This document shows positions 1 to 5,768 of a stretch of 6,177 bases of DNA, piece after piece. Position numbers and translations under genes: made by a program. The notes beneath the pieces are model-generated. The model was not told where the DNA came from. It made no database searches and worked only from the letters and a program-made list of their open reading frames with translations. Within the stretch, counting starts at the first letter, position 1. The number at the start of each line of letters is the position of its first letter. The stretch is from an uncultured Veillonella sp. (GTDB taxonomy: Bacteria; Bacillota; Negativicutes; Veillonellales; Veillonellaceae): the NCBI GenBank assembly GCA_934216375.1, contig CAKQBP010000085.1, positions 1 through 6,177 of the forward strand. The letters run 5' to 3'.

Positions 1-917
1 ATGTAACGGCTGATGGAGGTACCGTTGAAAAAGTACAAGGTGGAGATACTGTAAAATTCCAAGCTGGTGATAATCTTGTAGTTAACCAAAATAGAACTAC
101 TTTCACATATGGCTTGGCTAAAGACTTGAAAGGTCTAAACAGTGTTACCGTAGGTGATGAAAACGGTGTATCTACTAAGATTACCCCTGCAGGTACAACT
201 GTGAAAGATGCAGCTGGCAACTCTACTGTAATTAAGGGTGGTGGCATGACTATTACTCCAGCAGATGCAACAGCTAGCCCTGTATCCCTTACTGTAAACG
301 GCTTAAATAATGGTGGCAACCAAATTCATGGGGTAGCGCCCGGCACAGATGATACTGATGCAGTAAATGTTAGCCAATTGAAAGCATCTAATGCTGGTTT
401 ACAAGAAGCTGTTAATCGTGTAGGTACTGAAACACAACGTGTGGGTGCTCATGCGGCAGCTATGGCAGCGTTGAAACCAATTCAATACGATCCATTGGAA
501 CCAACTCAAATTATGGCTGGTATTGGTAACTACCGTGGTGAAACTGCGGGTGCTATCGGTATTGCTCACTACCGAACTGAAGATACTATGTTCAACGTAG
601 GCGTTTCACTTGGTACTAGTCATAACATGGTAAATGCAGGTGTAACACATAAATTTGGTGGTAGTCGTGAAAGAAAAGATGCTATTCCAGAACGTTATAA
701 AGCAGGTCCTATTAGCTCTGTTTATGTAATGCAAGACGAAGTATCTAGTCTCAAAAAAGAAAATAGTAATCAAAAAACTGTTATTGCTAATCAAGCAGCA
801 CGTCTAAATACATTAGAAGCTGAAAATGAACGTCAACGTCAAGAATTGGCTGAGACTAAACAAGGCTTAGATGAATTGCGTGCAGTAGTAAATCAATTAT
901 TAGCCTCTAAAGGTTAA
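1..917 (+). CDS. Trimeric autotransporter adhesin, C-terminal part (5' truncated by window)
   Basis: This is a surface adhesin of the YadA/Hia type V secretion class; three chains form one outer-membrane barrel that carries a fibre outside the cell. The frame is open from base 3 and the gene starts upstream, leaving 304 visible residues. Residues 1-97 look like Gly/Asn/Thr-rich beta stalk. Residues 104-126 hold a YadA-type neck (GGNQIHGV, then TDAVNVSQL). A short helix around 127-157 leads into four amphipathic strands (about 168-218) ending in Phe218, as in a YadA anchor. Most family members stop at that aromatic residue. This one continues for 86 residues, with an unbroken heptad pattern from about V247 to L299 (L250, I261, L268, L271, L282, L289, L292, V296 in a/d positions). 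Such a tail should lie in the periplasm. The head domains and secretion signal are outside the window. The family call is secure; the binding target cannot be told. Confidence 0.93.
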   Translation, partial: VTADGGTVEKVQGGDTVKFQAGDNLVVNQNRTTFTYGLAKDLKGLNSVTVGDENGVSTKITPAGTTVKDAAGNSTVIKGGGMTITPADATASPVSLTVNGLNNGGNQIHGVAPGTDDTDAVNVSQLKASNAGLQEAVNRVGTETQRVGAHAAAMAALKPIQYDPLEPTQIMAGIGNYRGETAGAIGIAHYRTEDTMFNVGVSLGTSHNMVNAGVTHKFGGSRERKDAIPERYKAGPISSVYVMQDEVSSLKKENSNQKTVIANQAARLNTLEAENERQRQELAETKQGLDELRAVVNQLLASKG

Positions 918-971
918 GAGTTGAGAGCTAGTCTTGATAATAGTTTAAGATAATTATTTTCCTGTAAATCT

Positions 972-1034
972 AAAGAACCTCTTATATACTGTTATACCTG
1001 ATGGATATATACATTTTGTATAAGAGGTTCTTTT
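972..1034 (+). terminator. Rho-independent terminator of the adhesin gene
   Basis: A perfect 15-bp inverted repeat pairs 972-986 (AAAGAACCTCTTATA) with 1019-1033 and ends in TTTT. The 32-nt loop can itself form a small hairpin (993-998 with 1003-1009, one bulge). It lies 54 bp after the adhesin stop codon. The U-run is short but the stem is strong. The opposite strand also ends in a T-rich stretch, so weak bidirectional activity is possible. Confidence 0.8.
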
Positions 1035-1065
1035 GCTATTTTGATATATATTCTTATTTAGAATG

Positions 1066-1106
1066 CATAACATATGAATGACTTCTCATATGTTATGTGA
1101 TATAAT
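1066..1106 (+). promoter_or_regulatory. Promoter with a perfect palindromic operator-like repeat before the MATE gene
   Basis: A perfect -10 hexamer TATAAT lies at 1101-1106. Seventeen bases upstream is ATGACT (1078-1083), a 4/6 match to the -35 consensus. Two perfect 12-bp arms, CATAACATATGA (1066-1077) and TCATATGTTATG (1086-1097), flank that -35 box; the right arm fills most of the spacer. There is no T-run after the repeat, so it is not a terminator. The geometry fits an operator where a dimeric or tetrameric repressor would block RNA polymerase. The start of transcription should be near 1113, giving a ~59-nt leader. No regulator gene is visible nearby, so the binding protein is unknown. 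Confidence 0.6.
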
Positions 1107-1118
1107 ACAGTAGAAATA

Positions 1119-1138
1119 AGAGGTGAAGTGATACCTCT
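1119..1138 (+). other. Small hairpin in the MATE leader
   Basis: AGAGGT (1119-1124) and ACCTCT (1133-1138) can form a 6-bp stem with an 8-nt loop. It lies just after the predicted transcription start and 23 nt before the AGGAG ribosome binding site (1162-1166). It could stabilise the 5' end or sequester the extra SD-like AGGTG inside it. No function is shown. Confidence 0.35.
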
Positions 1139-1171
1139 ACTATGTATGATCTTGCATGAATAGGAGATAGG

Positions 1172-2581
1172 ATGTTAGACCGTATACAACGATGGCTTTC
1201 AATAGATACCATGTTGCCTGTTGCAGAACGATTAGGACCTGTAGGTACGACAAAGCAGCTATATGGTAATTATTTAAAAATAGCTTGGCCAGCTACATTA
1301 CAAGGCTTGATGTTACAATTTATGACGGCTATCGATTTGGCGATGGTTGGTGCCTTAGGTGCATCAGCTCTTGCTTCGGTAGGTATTATGGGACAACCTG
1401 AGATGGTAATGCTCATCTTCTGTCGAGCCTTATCCATTGCTGTGACGGCAATCATAGCTCGTCGTCATGGTGAAGGTGATGTAGATGGTATGAATGCCGT
1501 GCTCAAGCAGTCTATTTTATTGAATTTTTTGATTTATGTACCGTTATTATTGATATGTTTCTTGAATTTAGAGCATATTCTACGTTTTACAGGTGCTGAA
1601 GATAGCTATATTGAAACAGCTGTTTGGTATGGTCGTTTTATAGTTATTAGTCTAATATTTCAGTCCTTTAGTCAAATCGTAGGGGCTGCACTCATTGGAT
1701 ATGGTAATACTAAAGTTATTTTTAAATCTAATGTAGTAGGGAATATTTTGAATACAATAATGAACTTCTTCTTGATTTATGGTATTGGTTTCTTCCCTGA
1801 ACTTGGTGTTATGGGGGCAGGGGTTTCCACCATGATCAGTAGTGCGATTATTGCATTATTGTTGTTGCGTACGATTTCACAACATACTGCTACTGGATTA
1901 ACATTGCGCCATCCGTCGAAGTGGACTTTTGAAAGACCCGTATTACATACAATGTTTCATGTAGGTGGTAGTTCTTTAGGAGAACAGTTCTTTGAGCGAT
2001 TCGGTATGTATACATACACTATGATTGTTGCTTCCTTAGGTGCAGTACCTTTGGCCGCGCATTACGTATGTATGAATCTAATGGATATATTTTATTATTT
2101 TGCGATGGGACTTGGCTTTGCAGGCGCGTCACATACGGGTCAAAATCTTGGGCATAAAAGGCCGGATATTGCACGTACTTATGGTAAAATTGGTGCTCGT
2201 ATCGGTTTAGTCGTGGGTATTGTGAGTGCATTAATCTTTATTGGCCCTGGTGATTTTTTAGTACAGTTATATACTCGTGAAAGTGATGTTGTTACTCTTT
2301 CTGCTACTTTGATGGGCATTATGGCAATCGCTGCATTTCCTCAAGCATTACAACAAGTATACTCCGGTGTGTTGAAAGGTGCAGGGGATACATATTACAT
2401 CATGAAATATTCCCTTGTGAGCGTAGCGATCATTCGGCCTATCATTACATATCTATTGTGTATTACATTAGGTTTAGGCCTCTTTGGGGCATGGTTATCT
2501 TTGTGCTTTGATCAGTCTCTAAGATTATGTTGTTCTTATTTTAGATTTATTCGAGGAGCATGGCAACATAAGGTTGTTTAA
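1172..2581 (+). CDS. MATE-family multidrug/toxic-compound efflux transporter
   Basis: This is an inner-membrane secondary exporter of 469 residues, the usual size for MATE pumps, which expel cationic drugs, dyes or metabolites in exchange for Na+ or H+. The ATG is supported by AGGAG (1162-1166) five bases upstream. About 12 hydrophobic segments form two halves, roughly 37-233 and 259-455. Half 1 shows IDLAMVGALG (54-63), GYGNTK (176-181) and the N..LN...NF.LIYG segment followed by LGVMGAGVST (211-220). Half 2 repeats the pattern with LGAVPLAAHY (289-298) and VLKGAGDTYY (400-409). D55 in helix 1 and E271 in helix 7 sit where NorM-type pumps have ion-coupling acidic residues; this alignment was made by eye. 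The ~36-residue segment before helix 1 is polar and probably cytoplasmic. The gene stands alone, and its promoter carries a palindrome that suggests inducible control. The substrate cannot be told. Confidence 0.93.
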   Translation: MLDRIQRWLSIDTMLPVAERLGPVGTTKQLYGNYLKIAWPATLQGLMLQFMTAIDLAMVGALGASALASVGIMGQPEMVMLIFCRALSIAVTAIIARRHGEGDVDGMNAVLKQSILLNFLIYVPLLLICFLNLEHILRFTGAEDSYIETAVWYGRFIVISLIFQSFSQIVGAALIGYGNTKVIFKSNVVGNILNTIMNFFLIYGIGFFPELGVMGAGVSTMISSAIIALLLLRTISQHTATGLTLRHPSKWTFERPVLHTMFHVGGSSLGEQFFERFGMYTYTMIVASLGAVPLAAHYVCMNLMDIFYYFAMGLGFAGASHTGQNLGHKRPDIARTYGKIGARIGLVVGIVSALIFIGPGDFLVQLYTRESDVVTLSATLMGIMAIAAFPQALQQVYSGVLKGAGDTYYIMKYSLVSVAIIRPIITYLLCITLGLGLFGAWLSLCFDQSLRLCCSYFRFIRGAWQHKVV

Positions 2582-2771
2582 TGAGATATGAATATAGTTT
2601 TAATTTAACTTTTGCTTTATATTAAAAATAGGCTTCATGTAAATGTTAAAATTTAAAATACTAATACTCGATATAATTTTAAACGACAGATAATAATTAT
2701 ATATTTTGTTGATTATTCTTTTTTACATTGAAAGTTTTAGAAGAATTCATGAAAAAATAGTGAATAAACTC
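2582..2771. other. AT-rich intergenic stretch without a recognisable gene
   Basis: This stretch follows the MATE stop. It is very AT-rich, with no frame worth calling on either strand. TTTTAAT and ATTAAAA near 2600-2625 could form a weak AT-only hairpin, but I see no convincing terminator for the MATE transcript. The palindrome TTCATGAA occurs at 2746-2753, shortly before the next promoter. Confidence 0.5.
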
Positions 2772-2800
2772 TTGTCTATTAAAAATTTTTGATGTACAAT
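2772..2800 (+). promoter_or_regulatory. Sigma-70-type promoter for a putative small RNA
   Basis: TTGTCT (2772-2777, 4/6 to consensus) and TACAAT (2795-2800, 5/6) are separated by exactly 17 bp, with an A/T-tract spacer. Transcription would start near 2807. No coding region with a ribosome binding site follows before the terminator at 2898-2932. Confidence 0.55.
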
Positions 2801-2806
2801 ACTTAA

Positions 2807-2932
2807 TGTGAAAAAAATGACACATTGGGGAATGTGTTATCTGACCAGAAACTTCTGATTTCACGTATATATGTAAGGGATATACATATGAAATGATAAA
2901 AGCCTCCTTAGTGTATAAGGGGGCTTTTATTT
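2807..2932 (+). ncRNA. Putative structured small RNA (~125 nt), family not recognised
   Basis: The segment runs from a predicted start to a strong terminator and can fold throughout. GTGAAA (2808-2813) pairs with TTTCAC (2859-2864) and closes a junction. Inside it are a 10-bp hairpin (2817-2826 with 2831-2840, one G-U pair, GGGG loop) and a short hairpin (2846-2849 with 2854-2857). A third stem (2869-2875 with 2883-2889) follows, then the terminator. I do not recognise 6S, SRP RNA, tmRNA or a known riboswitch. The only frame starting inside the junction (ATG at 2818) codes 13 residues and has no ribosome binding site. It may be a trans-acting RNA, or a terminated leader upstream of ompA. The fold was drawn by hand without energy calculation. 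Confidence 0.45.
2898..2932 (+). terminator. Strong Rho-independent terminator, probably bidirectional
   Basis: A 13-bp stem (2898-2910 with 2916-2928, one G-U pair) has a 5-nt loop and is followed by TTTTATTTG. The core is GC-rich (GCCTCC with GGGGGC). The opposite strand also reads into a TTTT run after the stem, so it could stop transcription from both sides. It most plausibly ends the putative small RNA that starts near 2807. Confidence 0.85.
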
Positions 2933-3168
2933 GTTCAATTATAGTTAGATCTATTAGTGGATATAATAATGATTTTGATGAACTTACAGGACCAGTGATT
3001 TTATTGTTGTTAGAGAATCTTAAAAAAAGATAAATAGTATTACAATTACTGGACTATAATATGTGCAGAGAATCGCAGTGATTAGGCAATATAGAGGTGT
3101 TAATATTTATATTTATAATATTTATAGATAGATATAGTTGAAATTTCATCAAAAATTCATGAAGAATA
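2933..3168. other. AT-rich upstream region of ompA without a recognisable gene
   Basis: I find no supported gene here. A 46-codon frame (2893-3033) overlaps the terminator and has no well-spaced ribosome binding site. A perfect TATAAT occurs at 3055-3060 but lacks a recognisable -35 box. AT-only repeats of the ATTTATA kind occupy about 3103-3130 and could bend DNA or act as an upstream promoter element. The palindrome TTCATGAA recurs at 3156-3163, six bases before the ompA -35 box. Confidence 0.5.
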
Positions 3169-3197
3169 TTGAATTATATTGAAAAATTGTGTAAAAT
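3169..3197 (+). promoter_or_regulatory. Promoter of the ompA-family gene
   Basis: TTGAAT (3169-3174) and TAAAAT (3192-3197) are separated by 17 bp, giving 4/6 and 5/6 matches to the consensus. The start would be near 3204, leaving a ~53-nt leader with GGAGG at 3244-3248. AT-rich tracts just upstream are typical of a strongly expressed gene. Confidence 0.6.
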
Positions 3198-3256
3198 ATA
3201 AGCATATTATTACCAAAGCCTAAGTATTTTAAGGGCTATTTTTGGAGGGAATTATA

Positions 3257-4294
3257 ATGAATAAAAAATTATTAGCTTTATTGGCAGTTGCTGCTGTAGG
3301 TGTATCCGTAGCAGGTGCAACTCCTCAAACTCAATTCAATAAAGGTGAGTTTCAAGTTGATCTTGGTGCGTCTGATTCTAAAGCAAAAACTAACGCTTGG
3401 ACTTCTGATGCAAAGTGGAACTTTGATGGCGGTGTAACATACGCTTTCACAGATAAAACAGCGTTGCAATACCAATACCATGGTTTGAATGATAAAATGT
3501 TCGGCACTAGCTATAGTGATAGAATGCAAGAAGTTAATTTGGTTCAATCCTTGAACAAAAATTTCGCAGTATATGGCGGTTATGCTCACATTTCTGGTGA
3601 TACATTCCCTAAAGCAAATAATATTGCTCAATTAGGTGTAATTGGTAAAGCTAATCTTGGCTCTAAAGTAGACATTTATGGTAAAGCGGGTGTAGGGACT
3701 AAGAGAACTACTACTTGGGAAGCAGGTTTAGGTTATAAAGTTAACCAAGACTGGGATATTAATGCAGGGTATCGTTATATCAATACTAAACGTGATGATA
3801 AGTCTAATATTTCCTTCCAAGGTCCTGTAGTAGGATTATCTTACCGTTTCGGTGGTCACAAATCCGTAGCTCCTGTATATACTCCAGCACCAGCTCCTGT
3901 ATACACTCCAGCTCCAGCTCCTACTGTAGAAGCGCCTGCATATAAAACTCCTAAATTGGACTACTATGTACAATCTATCTACTTTGACTCTGATCAAGAT
4001 GTTGCTCGTGCAGACCAATATCCAAACTTAACGGCTGCTGTAAATGCTGCTAACCAATATTCTCAAGACCAAGTTAAATTAATGGGTAACGCTGATACTG
4101 ATGCAAACCCTCAATACAACATTGCTTTGTCTGAACGCCGCGTACAACATGTGGCTCAATATTTAGTTAATCACGGTGTATCTGCCGATCGTCTTATCGG
4201 TATTGCTAATGGTGATGTTAAACCAGTTGCAACTAACTCTACAGCAGCAGGTAAAGCTGAAAACCGTCGTGTAGACGTTTATATTCATCGTTAA
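3257..4294 (+). CDS. ompA: OmpA-family outer membrane protein with peptidoglycan-binding domain
   Basis: This 345-residue protein sits in the outer membrane and binds peptidoglycan, linking the two. Start ATG 3257 has GGAGG eight bases upstream and opens a classic signal peptide (MNKKLLALLAVAAVGVSVAGA, cleavage near 21). An in-frame TTG at 3242 would overlap the ribosome binding site and is not used. Residues 27-198 alternate in the style of an eight-stranded barrel and end at SYRF. A Pro-rich linker (199-230) contains two copies of APVYTPAP. Residues 235-344 are an OmpA C-terminal domain: IYFDSD at 241-246, N288 and LSERR (291-295), GVSADRL, and NRRVDVYI near the end. By hand alignment D280 and R295 match E. 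coli OmpA D271 and R286, which hold diaminopimelate. It has its own promoter and terminator. The gene symbol rests on architecture, not a database match. Confidence 0.93.
   Translation: MNKKLLALLAVAAVGVSVAGATPQTQFNKGEFQVDLGASDSKAKTNAWTSDAKWNFDGGVTYAFTDKTALQYQYHGLNDKMFGTSYSDRMQEVNLVQSLNKNFAVYGGYAHISGDTFPKANNIAQLGVIGKANLGSKVDIYGKAGVGTKRTTTWEAGLGYKVNQDWDINAGYRYINTKRDDKSNISFQGPVVGLSYRFGGHKSVAPVYTPAPAPVYTPAPAPTVEAPAYKTPKLDYYVQSIYFDSDQDVARADQYPNLTAAVNAANQYSQDQVKLMGNADTDANPQYNIALSERRVQHVAQYLVNHGVSADRLIGIANGDVKPVATNSTAAGKAENRRVDVYIHR
3869..3922 (+). repeat. 24-bp in-frame tandem repeat in the ompA linker
   Basis: Two 24-bp units (3869-3892 and 3893-3916) differ at two silent positions and are followed by a partial third unit (3917-3922). 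Each encodes APVYTPAP. The unit is a multiple of three, so a gain or loss of copies would change linker length without breaking the frame. Confidence 0.85.
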
Positions 4295-4296
4295 TT

Positions 4297-4312
4297 TCTA
4301 GACTTATCTAGA
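4297..4312 (+). repeat. Short TCTAGA inverted/direct repeat after ompA
   Basis: TCTAGA occurs twice (4297-4302 and 4307-4312) around CTTA, just after the ompA stop codon. Because TCTAGA is its own reverse complement, the pair can form a 6-bp hairpin. It has no T-run; the real terminator follows at 4326. Confidence 0.5.
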
Positions 4313-4325
4313 TTAGCCCTACAAT

Positions 4326-4390
4326 AAGTCCACCTTCAATCATGCTCTCTTGTTCATCGGGAATTCGAGCATGCGACAAGGTGGACTTTT
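4326..4390 (+). terminator. Long two-part Rho-independent terminator of ompA
   Basis: An 11-bp outer stem pairs AAGTCCACCTT (4326-4336) with 4378-4388 and runs into TTTT. Inside it a 7-bp stem pairs CATGCTC (4341-4347) with GAGCATG (4367-4373). The two stems are separated by a symmetric 4-by-4 internal loop and capped by a 19-nt loop. It lies 31 bp after the ompA stop. Confidence 0.85.
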
Positions 4391-4400
4391 GTGTTATACT
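4373..4400 (+). promoter_or_regulatory. Possible promoter of the AI-2E-family gene
   Basis: GCGACA (4373-4378, 4/6) and TATACT (4395-4400, 5/6) are 16 bp apart. The -35 box would overlap the end of the ompA terminator. Transcription would start near 4407, giving a leader of over 100 nt. Other arrangements are possible and none is convincing, so this is tentative. Confidence 0.3.
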
Positions 4401-4406
4401 AAGCTT

Positions 4407-4456
4407 GCATACAATACTAGGTCATACAATGTTCATTATGCTTTGGTAATGTATGC
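4407..4456 (+). repeat. CATACAAT direct repeats and a matching inverted copy upstream of the AI-2E-family gene
   Basis: CATACAAT occurs at 4408-4415 and again at 4423-4430. GCATACA (4407-4413) has its reverse complement TGTATGC at 4450-4456. The group lies in the predicted leader or promoter zone 65-114 bp before the start codon. It may be a regulator binding region or an RNA stem; in AT-rich DNA chance is also possible. Confidence 0.45.
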
Positions 4457-4520
4457 GATGTGAGAATCGTATAGTTATATAGGTGTAGCTTATTAATAGT
4501 GTTATGTGAAGTAGGTTATT

Positions 4521-5642
4521 ATGAAAGAATTTAAATATTACAAACAGCTCATAGGGGCTATTATACTAGCGGGCATTATGATTATGATGGCACTACGTAT
4601 AAGTGATATTGCTAGTGGTCTTGACGCTATCTTTACGGCCTTTGTTCCGCTCATTGTGGGTGCTTGTATTGCTTTCGTATTGGATATTCTAGTCGTTCGT
4701 TATGAGCGATGGCTATGGCCTAAGTGTGACTCTGGATGGAAGTATAAAATACGTCGCCCACTGAGTCTTTTGCTATCTTTTGTAACAATTAGCGTTATTG
4801 TGTATTTTATTGCTCGGATGGCTTTACCTCAATTGATTCATTCTATGTCGATTATTGTAGCTGCATCACCGCAATTGTATACGGACTTCCAAACATGGAT
4901 GCAACATATTACAGAAACAATTCCAATGGCGTCGAATCAAACAATTATAGATGCCCTAAGTGGAGAGAATCTTGCTAAATATACTCGTGAATGGGGGACA
5001 AAAGGTGGCACATATATTGTAAATGCAATGGGCACCGTATTGTCGTGGACTTTGAACATTGGTCTTGGCTTAATTTTTGCTGTTTATATGTTGCTTGATA
5101 AGGAACGCCTTATATTACAAGGTAAACGTATATTAAAGGCTTATGCATCAGATGAGTGGGTAAATCGTGTTAGTTATGTAACTCGCGTAGCAGTTCAAAC
5201 ATTCAGTAATTTTTTTGTAGGTCAGTTTATAGATGCCTTGGTTCTAGGCGTGATGGTAGGTATTACTTTATGGCTATTTAATATTGAATATGCTACAACG
5301 ATTGCTTGTGTAATTGGTCTAACTGGTTTGATTCCACTATTAGGTATTTATGTTGGTGGTATCATTGGAGCCGTTATGCTACTTACTGTTAGCCCTATGG
5401 ATGCTCTTATCTATGTAATTATTCTGGAGATACTACATCAAATTGAAAGTAACTTTATTTATCCTAAAATTGTAGGTAACTCTGTTGGATTACCAGGTTT
5501 GTGGGTATTTGCTGCTGTTATCGTAGGCGGTAGTTTGATGGGGGTTACTGGTATGTTGATCGGTGTGCCTTTAGTGGCTACATGCTATAAATTGATTATG
5601 ACTGATGTAGATGGGCGACTTGCATCTAATGAAGGTTTATAG
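4521..5642 (+). CDS. AI-2E / UPF0118 family transporter
   Basis: This 373-residue inner-membrane protein belongs to the AI-2E transporter family, named after E. coli TqsA, which exports the quorum signal autoinducer-2. Other members have been linked to ion antiport, so the substrate is open. Hydrophobic segments lie near 9-28, 36-57, 82-103, 166-193, 236-253, 258-290, 293-306 and 325-357, with a polar loop at about 104-165, matching the family plan. Diagnostic C-terminal motifs are GLIPLLGIYVGG (269-280), LEILHQIESNFIYPKIVG (302-319), SVGLPGLW (321-328) and GVTGMLIGVPL (341-351). The ATG has only a weak TAGG-type ribosome binding site (4512-4515), which suggests modest translation. It lies 226 bp after ompA, beyond that gene's terminator, and 126 bp before the PepSY gene. 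No AI-2 synthesis or uptake gene is visible here. Confidence 0.92.
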   Translation: MKEFKYYKQLIGAIILAGIMIMMALRISDIASGLDAIFTAFVPLIVGACIAFVLDILVVRYERWLWPKCDSGWKYKIRRPLSLLLSFVTISVIVYFIARMALPQLIHSMSIIVAASPQLYTDFQTWMQHITETIPMASNQTIIDALSGENLAKYTREWGTKGGTYIVNAMGTVLSWTLNIGLGLIFAVYMLLDKERLILQGKRILKAYASDEWVNRVSYVTRVAVQTFSNFFVGQFIDALVLGVMVGITLWLFNIEYATTIACVIGLTGLIPLLGIYVGGIIGAVMLLTVSPMDALIYVIILEILHQIESNFIYPKIVGNSVGLPGLWVFAAVIVGGSLMGVTGMLIGVPLVATCYKLIMTDVDGRLASNEGL

Positions 5643-5768
5643 TATATTGTCTAAATGATATGATTATTTACATATTTTAGTGCTGTTGAATATAGCATGA
5701 ACTTATAGAAATTCTAGCGTACTAATAGTTTGATTAATAGAAGCATAGTATCTAGTAGGAGGATTATA
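5643..5768 (+). other. Intergenic region before the PepSY gene
   Basis: A weak bulged hairpin (CTAAA plus ATATG at 5651-5662 with CATATTTTAG at 5671-5680) has no T-run, so termination of the AI-2E-family transcript here is doubtful. TTGAAT at 5686-5691 resembles a -35 box but has no well-spaced -10 box. The strong AGGAGG at 5757-5762 belongs to the next gene. Whether that gene has its own promoter is unclear. Confidence 0.35.

Noticed and set aside
114..917. TTG at 114 as the start of the adhesin gene
   Set aside because: The frame is open back to base 3, there is no ribosome binding site before 114, and the upstream residues continue the stalk pattern. The gene simply begins outside the window.
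1066..1097. The palindrome before MATE as a terminator
   Set aside because: No T-run follows, the stem is AT-rich, and it overlaps promoter boxes. A terminator for the adhesin already exists at 972-1034.
2818..2859. 13-residue possible leader peptide inside the putative small RNA
   Set aside because: No ribosome binding site precedes it, and no biosynthetic or resistance gene follows that it could attenuate.
2893..3033. 46-codon frame on the + strand (begins MIKASLVYKG)
   Set aside because: It runs through the strong terminator stem, has no well-placed ribosome binding site, and resembles no family I know. Its second half looks somewhat protein-like, so a decayed gene fragment cannot be fully excluded.
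3055..3060. TATAAT as a further promoter upstream of ompA
   Set aside because: No -35-like hexamer lies 16-18 bp upstream, and there is no extended -10 TGn. In such AT-rich DNA a lone TATAAT is expected by chance.
3242..3256. TTG at 3242 as the start of ompA
   Set aside because: It lies on top of the GGAGG ribosome binding site. ATG 3257 has correct spacing and starts a standard signal peptide.
3278..3631. 117-codon frame on the minus strand opposite ompA
   Set aside because: It lies wholly within the well-supported ompA coding region and its product has no family features. The same applies to the minus-strand frames opposite the adhesin, MATE, ompA linker and PepSY genes.
4408..4430. CATACAAT repeats as a CRISPR remnant
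   Set aside because: Only two 8-bp copies with a 7-bp gap are present; repeat and spacer lengths are far too short and no cas gene is visible.
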